Source: Panicum virgatum (lineage: Eukaryota > Streptophyta > Magnoliopsida > Poales > Poaceae). From it: a DNA stretch of 64,000 nucleotides. Shown piece by piece: positions 55,476-64,000 of this stretch. The stretch is taken from assembly GCF_016808335.1 (NCBI RefSeq), contig NC_053148.1:49120930-49184929 (forward strand), read 5' to 3'. A model generated the notes under the pieces. That model was not told the DNA's origin. It saw only the letters and a program-made list of their open reading frames with translations, and did not search any database. The position numbers were made by a program, and so were the translations under genes. How positions within the stretch are numbered: the first letter of the stretch is position 1; every line of letters starts with the position of its first letter.

Positions 55476-58400
55476 TTACATCACAATGCACTTCTCTTTC
55501 TTCGACTCGCTTCTTGCTGGAGGTGGGGCGTTGGACCTCTGCTGCACAAGGACAATCACAGGAAACGGTCAGCAGGAAACAAGAAGCCAATTAGCCAAAG
55601 CCTAAACAAGAACCCATGGTGTAACCGGAACTGAGCTTAAAAAGATATGATCGACCACTGAACTATGTAAATTGGCACCATCAATTCATGATGCTTCGAA
55701 CACAGAAGAAATCTCGTTTTGTCTATTATTGATAGACAGCCATGCATCCAACCTCTTTGTATGCATTCTCAGACTCCCATCACATCATCACCTTTTACGT
55801 AGTTAGGGGGTTTAGGACCCCTAACTGAGCATAGACAATTCTGATTCATTCGCTAGTGAAGTTTACTGAGAGAAAATAGGTGACCTCGCGAATTCTCAAG
55901 TAAATTTTGGAAAGACCTCCCAGCAATAACATACTGGTTTGAATGCAGTAGCAACTTTAGGATTCAGAAGCAAGGTCATGATGGTTTCGAGACAACAGGT
56001 TGCAGCCATATTTGAATCCAAACTAAAACAATCCCAAACGTAAACCAATAAACGTAGGTGGTAGTAAGAAATGAGGTTTTGAGTATGAGTATACAATTAA
56101 AGGAATCTTACCCTTGGACCAACAACAAGTCCTGGTCGGACAGATTGAGTTGGTTGGTGCTGTATCTGTGGTTGCTGCTGCTGCTGCTGCTGTGGTGGTG
56201 GAGGTTGAAATCTTTGAGGTTGCCGCTCAAACTCCTGCTGCTGAAGTGCTATAGCTAGCTCCAGATCAGAACTGCCAGCATAAGAGAATGAAAATGGACA
56301 TGTTAGGACTTAGGTAACACATGTGAAACAATAACATAGCATAAATAAGGAGCAGCTGGTATAATGATTGTATTCAAATCTGAATTCAAACTTGTGCCTG
56401 CGCATTGTGCAATCATTTTCCCATGTCATTCACATTTGTCAAACAAACTAATGTAGTGCAAACTTGAAAATGGGCTCCCATGTTGCATGCACCAACCAAT
56501 TCAACCCAAAAGTTTAAGCTGATGGGAAGAGGTGGGCAACACTTTTCAACACCATGAATAACAGGTAGCTACAGAATAATAAACATCAGAATTTCTATCA
56601 TACCAAACTGATTCAGATCAGCTAAAATAATGCATGACGAAAGGTATTCAACCAAACTGATGCTCAGATTGAAGTAATGAACATGCTCAGTGCACATCTA
56701 CGATACAACACATTGAACAAAATTAAGATCTCCTATAAACAATAAACTGATTCAGATCAGGTAAAATAATGCATGATGAAGGTATTGAATTACACTGATG
56801 CTCAGATTGAAGTAATGAACATGCTCAGTGCACATCTATGAAAGAACACATTGAACAAACTCAAGTTCTCTATTAACCATAAACTGATTCAGATCAGCTA
56901 AAATAATGCATGATGAAGGTTTTTAATTAAACTGATGCTCAGATTGAAGTAATGAACATGCTCAGTGCACATCATCTCCTATAAATCATGCTAGATGTCG
57001 GTCATTAAAAGTACTCCCTCCATTCCACAATGTAGGTTGTTTTGACCTTTTTAGGTTCATAACTTTTGCTATGCACCTAGACATACATCATATCTAGGTG
57101 CATAGCAAACACTGAATCTACAAAAGCCAAAAAGATCTACTTTTTTGAATGGAGGGAGTACATGTTAAGCCAAAATTCCAATACAAGAAAAGACAGGTAG
57201 GAAGAACATACTTTCCAGAAGTGTGGTCAAATTGAGAGATATAATCCTGTGGACAGAAATAAATGTGAACTGGTTAACATTACTATACCTACTAAAAAAT
57301 ACAGTAGTTTATTGATGTTATACATACAGAAGTACTCGTCATAGCTTGCTGCTCATTCCATGAATCGTTTCTTGGAGTTTCAGCCTTAAATGGTGTGAAG
57401 TTGCTAGTAAGAAAAACTCCATCGCCATTCACCTAATATATTGTCAGTTGAGAGTAAAAAAAATCAGCAAGGAATTTTCATTTCAAACGAGAATGAAACA
57501 ATGACAAAAGAGTTAAGCATACCTCATCCAGCTTTTGCCACACCAAATCAGTTTGACTTATAAAACCTTGATCAGTTGCTAGGAGATATAGGCTCCCGTT
57601 GTACTGCCGAATAAATATAGAAAATAAATAAAAACATATCCATTAAAGTAATCAGATGACACTTGATTTAGCATACCTTGAACATAGTGTTGAAGTGATT
57701 ATTACGGAAGAATACACAAAGCTCTCTTTCGTTAAGTCCCTCTTGTAAACAGAAGAGACTGCAGCATTGAAATTTTACAATGTGATAAATGAGAATGCAA
57801 CTAACAAAAATATGTATATAAAGCATAGAATAGAGATGTACCCATAGACAGTTAGCTGGTTAGCAGTAGTCCGTAGAAAATTATCGATCAGTTCCCCTGA
57901 AAATAAATCAATTTAAAGTGTGAAGCCAAATACAGTAAATAAATCATTCACAACCACAAAGAGTTCCATAAAAATAGTCAAAACTGTGGAAGGAACGAAA
58001 TTCTCACATTGATGTTCTGTGGCCTTGTCTTCTATGCAATGGCTAGTTTCCCCAGTCTTGTCAGCCTGCTCAGCAAGAACCACCTCCCCCTCATACACCG
58101 GCTCTTGATTATCATATGCCACATTTGTGGTGCCAAGTATGTGCTCTTCACCTTGGTATATTGGTTCACAGTCCTGAATGCTTGAAGGTGGAGGCTCCGA
58201 ATTATTTAAAGAATCACTTTTCTCATCCAATTCTGTTGTAGCATGACCTGAAGCAGCTTCACAAGCTGCAGTTGAGGAGTCACCGCTGACCTCAATATCA
58301 GTAGATTGGTCTGCATCAAAATGTCCTCTGCAGGTCTTGTTATCAGCTTCAACAAGAATGGGAGCAGCAGGCTGGTCATCGCTGGGAGCAAAAGATTCAT

Positions 58401-61400
58401 GAGACGGATAAGCAGGAGTAGATTCTGAAGATTGAACAGATTTATCAAGGTCCCCTGGTAGCATATTCTTCATTGCATTGTCCTCAGGTTCTTTAGATGT
58501 CAAAGCTTCCTGGGATTCTTTGGGCACAACTTCACTGCTATTAACAGCACCATTTGTAACCGGTAGCACAGAACCATCATCACTCACAGCGTGATTACCA
58601 TGTTCCTCTTCTTTTGTTAGCCCCACCACCTCAGGTGCCTCTGACTGAAAACTCTCACTCTGTGGTGTTTCCTCCACGTTGGAGGATGAATGGCTATGTG
58701 AAGTGTCAAAAGAAACAGATCCATCAACTGCAGCTATAGTTTCAGCTTTGGATAGATTAAGGACCCTCATCAGTTCCTCCTCTTCCTCACGGTCGCCTCG
58801 CCTTATTTGTGGCTCAGTTGAGTCTGGGAGTGTATGTTCATCAAATGATATGCCTTGAGAAACAGTGGGTGAAGGAATCGTTAATGCTGCAGTAGTCGCA
58901 GCAGCAAAATCAACAGGTTCTTCATCCATATGTTTATCCTCTTCTGTTTGTTTCCCCGACTTGAATTCAGCAAGCCCAGAAGCAAGAGCATTGTAGGACT
59001 TCGATCCGATAGCAGTAGCAGTTTCAGTATCCTGAAGACAATATTGAATCAGCAATGGTAAAAGGTGGCTTGCAAGTTGCAAAGCAAATCAAATTTGAAT
59101 CTATTATACAGGGCAAATTTCAGGTTACTCCCAAATTGGTATGGACAGCCCATTCTATTTGATTAAATGGCTAAGATTAGAGAAGGTGACCTCATCCGTA
59201 ACTATTAAATACGTGTTAGTGGCTTTCTGTTTGGAAACTTCGTATAATAGGAAGTAACGTATTTGGAATGCATACTGTAGGAGGAATAGAGATGCGTATA
59301 ATGCATGGATTATATTAGCCTGAGTCTTGGGGCTAAATATATAGGGTACATGACTTGGAGGGCAAGAAGCCTCTCCTACAAATATGGTAGGATACAGATA
59401 CAATCATAATCTACCATATATAGAGATATCCCTAATATATGGTCTATATTCTTTTGCTCCTCCGTATCTACTATTTGTAATGAACTTTTTTTTTCTCGAA
59501 CACACAAGAGAGCTACGTATCATCTATACCTATTTCTAAAGCGAGTAAGGTTTCCACCTACATTTTTGGTTTGGTCCATCTCGTATTATTGACAGGAGGG
59601 CCTTAGTCCATCCCGTATGCGAGTCGGACTAACCCCCTCCGTCCACAACTCGATCACATAGATCCCTACAAATTAATGCTCTAGCACCAATATGTATCTG
59701 ATACTTATACCAACTTTGTCCGTAGCAACGCACGGGCACAATGCCTATTATCACTAAAGAAGAGAAATATAGTACGGAACCAGTTCAAAGCATTACGATA
59801 TTACAAAGGATGAGCCACATATACTAATTAAAACACAACCAACAGAAACCCAACCACTTGTACTATTTGTAATGAATTATTATAGAGCTAATGTACAGAT
59901 GGATCCAACATGTCATGCAGGTTAGTGGTGAAGAGAAGACAAGATCAACATTGCAGGTGAGTGGTGATGAACAAAGTTTTTCTAAAAAAATGTGGCAGAA
60001 GTGACAAAAAACAGCTCTAATTGGCAGTAGTGCACACGTGTCATGTTCGTGAATATTTTGTCAGGTAGCGCGTGCACCTTGCCGCTTGCCGGTTAAATTG
60101 ATGGACACGGATACACAATTGATCAGCATTCAATTTTGGTGGCTTCCTGATTAATCAGGGGATAACTTTCCTATATAAATTAAAACGGTCAAGAGGGCAG
60201 CAACAGTAATTAACTTTCCTTTTAAATCTTTCCTAGCACGGCCACGTGAGCCCAACGGTTACACCAACCAATTGGTAGTCAATTCAGAAAATGGAGGTCT
60301 AAATTTTCCCGCCTAAAATTTAAGAGGGAGTAGTTTTAAAGGGCTCAGTACGTAAACTTCACAATTTTAAGCATACATCAATGTCGAACCAGAAGTGCAT
60401 CAAAACACCAGAGACAGGTAGTCAGAGACTGCAGGGTACGCATCCTAGAGTAACAGATCGCTTTGCATAAGATAGCAAATCTAATAAGTTTTGGAAACAC
60501 ACACCCACAAAACAAAAAGACCAACCAAGCCAATGACATAATCTAATCATGTAAACATAAGCTTTCTAGGACTAAACTAATCAGTTCTATCAGTTGAATA
60601 TTGAAAGTGACATTTCAACAAAAATAGCTAATAACTGTATCAGATGGTTTAGTCCATGGATCAGAATGCTGTAGTGAGTGCAAAACTTAGGAACAATATG
60701 ACATGCACAAATCCAATTGAAATCAGCAAGATCACAGGACAGCACAGGGCAGCATTTTAGCTAAGTGGTAAGGTAGCACAACACACCTGAGGGTCCACTA
60801 TCCATCCATGGTATAGTGGGATATCGAGAAGATCAAATATGGCACGCTCTCGAGTGAACTCAAAGTCATCAATTCTGCAACATACACACCCCAGTGAACA
60901 TCAGAATAAACATACATTCACACAAGCACACGACCAAGAACTGATCAACGAGCTGAAAACCCTTACGCACTTCCTGAACATAACATTCACGTCAATGCCT
61001 GTCGTGAGACGCGGGAGAAGGTCGATGGCATCCGCGATGTTCTGCTCCCGGTTGCGGATGTACTCCTCGTCCTTGTCCTACGAATTGCATCCCAAAACCA
61101 TTATCACACGAATGAATGCCACAGCCAGCAGCCTAGTTTAATCTAACGTGCACACTGCTGTTGCATCACAACACAACACCATTCTCGCGTTGATCAACTG
61201 ACCACAAACAACCCCATATCGCAAGAGCTAAAACTGAACCTGTATGGCGCTGTTGGAATCGATGAGGCGTTCGGCGACGAGAGAGAGCAATTTCTGCTGC
61301 GACACCTCGCTGGCATCCGGGTTCAGGCTGATCACATTCTTCAGCAGCAGCACGTTACCTGCACGAACGAAAACAGGAGACATAAGTACCACTGGAAAAG

Positions 61401-61658
61401 CACTTGGCACGCGCGGTGAACTCGCAGGGGGGGTTCGGAATCGAACGGGAGCTCACAGATGGCGAGGAGCGGGCAGGGGCCGTTGTCGTTCTGGTAGACG
61501 ATGGGCGTGCGGCGTCCGAGGAAGTCGACGGCCCTCGTCCGGTGCATCACCTCTGGCGGCTCGGCGGGCGGCTCGGCCGGCTGGGACTGGGGATCCACCT
61601 CCGCCGCGCCCGGCGGAGCCACCGGCGCGGGGAGGTGGGGCGCGGGATCGGACGACAT
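55476..61658 (-). CDS. MINDY1: MINDY-type deubiquitinase (DUF544 family)
   Basis: Twelve exons on the minus strand: 61658-61457, 61358-61240, 61077-60971, 60874-60787, 59031-58008, 57896-57842, 57758-57677, 57603-57523, 57432-57328, 57246-57212, 56271-56112, 55541-55476. All introns are GT-AG and phases agree; the product is 707 residues. The catalytic Cys is C62 in QNDNGPCPLLAIC, and the catalytic His is H553 in CVFFRNNHFNTMF. Exon 5 (341 codons) inserts a long acidic, Ser/Glu-rich region between them. The C-terminal DLELAIALQQQEFE resembles a MIU ubiquitin-binding helix, followed by poly-Gln. It ends KEKCIVM, a CaaX-like box. Family knowledge: MINDY enzymes trim K48-linked ubiquitin chains. 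Confidence 0.9.
56165..56200 (-). repeat. CAG-rich repeat encoding poly-Gln
   Basis: Repeated cagcagcag in exon 11 of the MINDY-like gene encodes seven glutamines after PPPP. Confidence 0.75.
56604..56990. repeat. Intronic tandem repeat, three copies of ~138 bp
   Basis: The block aaactgattcagatcag ... acatgctcagtgcacatc starts at about 56605, 56744 and 56881 within intron 10 of the MINDY-like gene. Confidence 0.9.
57014..57158. mobile_element. Stowaway-type MITE in intron 10 of the MINDY-like gene
   Basis: The ends CTCCCTCCATTCCA and TTTTTTGAATGGAGGGAG are inverted with flanking TA (57012-57013, 57159-57160). Length is 145 bp, with an inner palindrome at ctaggtgcatag. Confidence 0.85.
59150..59522 (-). 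mobile_element. Possible LTR fragment in intron 4 of the MINDY-like gene
   Basis: On the minus strand gtaggagaggcttcttgccc and nearby tatatagagatatcccta words resemble copia-type LTR DNA, and TGTAGGAGG at 59276 could be one terminus. No target duplication was found. Confidence 0.3.
59523..59748 (+). mobile_element. Small non-autonomous Helitron in intron 4 of the MINDY-like gene
   Basis: It starts A|TCTATACCTATTTCTAAAG, a typical grass Helitron 5' end with gcgagtaagg next. It ends with the hairpin-like ccgtagcaacgcacgggc, then tgcCTAT followed by T. The canonical end would be CTAG or another CTRR. Length is 226 bp and there is no coding. Confidence 0.6.
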
Positions 61659-62640
61659 GGACGGATCTCCCACGCGATCCCCGGGGCGCGGAAGTCGCCG
61701 GAACCCTAACCCTAGGGCGTCGCTACGCCGCGGGACTCGCCGTCGCGAGAGGAGGCGCGCGTGCGATGTCGCGAGGTGGATTGGAGAAGGCGAGGACGGC
61801 GGAGATGAGAGGGTGGGGAGAGGAATAGAATATACGACTATACGAGGCAGTGGGGGGTTGGGGTGGCGTCGAGAAGGTGAGGGCAGGGAGGGTGTATTAG
61901 TAAAAAGACAAACGCGAGTGCATTTGCCTATTAATCCAGCTCTAATCTTTGGATTTGGTGCCTTAGCTTTGAGATAATTTGGGCTCGAGAGTCTGCAGAT
62001 TAATCATATTTCTGGGAGTTTTGCGATTTGGGGCCGCAGTTTCGAATGATTCCCGGAATGTATTTAGGGAGGTCGGTGGGCAGTGGGCTCTTCCAGTTCT
62101 AGCGTGCTCATGAGGACAACGCGGCTCCAGCGACCAACAAACTTAACTACTTGAACTGGTTTTTCTTTTCAAAAATATAACTACTTCAAGTACAGGTTTT
62201 GACATTGCTGTTTTATATGCCCATTCGTTTAGAAATTAGAAGTGAATGATGATACAGATGGATGATCGAATTGTCTGTTGAAGTTTTTTTTTTTGAGCAA
62301 ATTGTCTGTTGAAGTTTAACACCTCTTATTTCTCCAAACGTGTGAAAAATAGGAGGAAAAAAAAGTTACCGGTCAATGATTTTACTAGACAGCAGCAATG
62401 GGTGCAGTGGCAAGGCAATAGGGTGTAGCCGTTTTTGTGGGAGGAGAGGATCGCCGGTTGGCAGGAACTGAGGATAAACAGGGAAGTTGAACAGAGCAAA
62501 AGGAGGGCACGGTGGCCATAGAAGAAACAGCAATGCAACATGGCCCGAGGTTGAAGAGAAAGAGTGCTTGTAATGGTAGCTAGAGGTGGAGGAAGCAACA
62601 TGAATAGTTGGATGAAGATCATGTTGTCATGCCCTAGCAG
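61659..62640. other. Upstream flank of the MINDY-like gene
   Basis: 61659-61900 is GC-rich and probably holds the 5' UTR and promoter on the minus strand; no clear TATA box is seen. Beyond about 61960 the DNA is AT-rich with no gene. Confidence 0.5.
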
Positions 62641-62667
62641 CATCTCGCTAAGTTAAATTTTCTGCAT

Positions 62668-63360
62668 TCCACATCCCACCGAAGAAACGAAACAAACCTA
62701 ACCCTAAACACATGAGATGGAACATTGTCAACTCAGTGCAAGTTCGTGCTGTTTTAGTTAGTAGTTGCTCTAAACCAAATGGATATCTAATTTTTTTCCC
62801 ACAATTTGGCTTAACATAATTTTGGTTTGGCAAAACTTGGCATCAAGGGCGGGTCCAATCTACAAAATTCATTAACCTCGATGTGGTACATAGTGAAAAA
62901 TACCCTATGTATCTTCAACTATGTCCATACAATTCATACATCAGATCAATCTCTATGGGTGCAGGGTCCAACTCCATTTCTAGCTCCGCTGCCGCTTGGT
63001 ATCCAACCAATCCGACTCTAACTTCCCACCAGTACAATACAACGTAACAAAAACACACACACACGACTGTTATTTGGACAAGGCACATCAGGCTAGCCGT
63101 GAAGAAATGAAACAAACCTAACCCTAAACCCGTGAGATCGAACATTGTCAATTCAGTGCAAGTTTGTGCCCGTGTTTGCTCTAAACCAAATGGTTATCTA
63201 AATTTCTTGCTCATGATTTGGCTTACCTTAATTTTAGTTTAGTAAAATTTGGGATCCAATCAATCGGACTCTAACTTTCAACTATTACAATACAATGTAA
63301 CAAAAAAACACACACGGCTGCCATTTGGACAAGGCACGTCAGGGTAGCCGTGCCGATTAC
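62668..63360. repeat. Diverged tandem repeats, ~250-420 bp spacing
   Basis: The block gaaacaaacctaaccctaaa ... ctctaaaccaaatgg occurs at about 62688 and 63108. The block caat.cgactctaact ... ggacaaggcac occurs at about 63002 and 63254. The copies overlap in order, indicating old tandem duplication. No gene is seen. Confidence 0.75.
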
Positions 63361-64000
63361 AAAAGCTCTTCGACAACGAGTCACAGCAGCCGCATTAGGG
63401 CCTACGAACCCTAGATGGCTGGATGACAACAACACAACGGATAAGTCAAAATGAAACGGCATCGCACATGTGTAGACCCATCTGAGAAAAAAAGGACCGA
63501 GATGACAGCGACTTGCCGTATGGGAGCACGCGCGCTCGACTCGACTGCTTCGAAGCGATCGGACGGAGCCGGCCGACCCGCGCACGTCACATCGTTTGCT
63601 TGCCTGATGCATGCACGCACGCTCGGCGATCGAGTCTTATCTTAGCGGGGAAGGAAGGAAGCGGACGCGCTTTCCAGCTTCCAGCTTGGTGTCGTCGTCG
63701 TAGTATGTTTTGTTTGGCTAGCACGCACACGTTTCCTACTCCTCTCTGCGAAATACCCGATCTCTCAGGGTGGATACAGGAAAAGAGCATGCGGTCTCCT
63801 ATCTCGGGCGTCGAGCGGCCGCAGACCGCTTGATCCGGCCGTCCAATGCGTACACTACACTGCACGGCGTGGGCCATCGGCCATCAGGTGGTGATCGATT
63901 CGCGCCGTGACAGGCGCTTTGGACTGATCGATGCTCCTAACTACCGTCCTCAGCAACTTGTCAAACACAATCAGCTCGCCTCTCATTGCGGCATATTTTT
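63361..64000. other. End of window, no gene supported
   Basis: Moderate GC with short frames on both strands. None has recognisable features or plausible exon borders. Confidence 0.45.

Noticed and set aside
1..64000. CRISPR arrays, bacterial operons, riboswitches, rRNA
   Set aside because: Repeats present are tandem or transposon-type without regular spacers, and all supported genes are plant-type.

Overview
The window is nuclear DNA of a grass (Poaceae, probably a panicoid). The evidence is GC-rich first exons on an AT-rich background, plant GT-AG introns, grass-type Stowaway and PIF/Harbinger MITEs, nested LTR retrotransposons, a tRNA-derived SINE and Helitrons. There is no prokaryotic or organellar signal. 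Species cannot be fixed from sequence alone.

Left third (1-15.1 kb): a nest of LTR elements, mostly on the minus strand. Element A is a non-autonomous Ty3/gypsy-like element with ~4.0 kb LTRs and a gag fragment only. It sits in an LTR of element B, and B sits in a decayed PF04195-type 'putative gypsy transposon' ORF. Beyond that, one complete plus-strand LTR abuts a truncated inverted copy of the same LTR. Middle (16.8-20.4 kb): two host-type genes on the plus strand. One is a three-exon GPI-anchored lipid-transfer protein (LTPG). The other is a Nudix-like unknown protein with two frame-disrupting lesions, followed directly by a LINE 3' end.

20.7-35.8 kb: a local segmental duplication. One copy has been split by a Harbinger MITE, an inverted-repeat element carrying two GRF-zinc-finger genes, and a hAT-like element. 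The hAT-like element holds a captured gene 5' end and a complete Ty1/copia element. Between the copies lie two nested PIF/Harbinger elements, the inner one carrying a fragment of a RING-type E3 ligase gene. The second copy carries a SINE. 35.97-45.29 kb is a decayed autonomous Helitron (minus strand, Rep/helicase gene with many stops). 45.3-50.2 kb holds tandem repeats, another Harbinger element, a CCGGTT-rich block and a Stowaway MITE with a hAT-like insert.

Right end (50.6-61.7 kb): two well-preserved convergent host genes. They are a 13-exon LPEAT2-type lysophospholipid acyltransferase (plus) and a 12-exon MINDY-type deubiquitinase (minus) ending in a CaaX-like box. 61.7-64.0 kb is upstream DNA with diverged tandem repeats and no gene that I can support.

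The host genes do not form a pathway. They are independent genes separated by mobile DNA.
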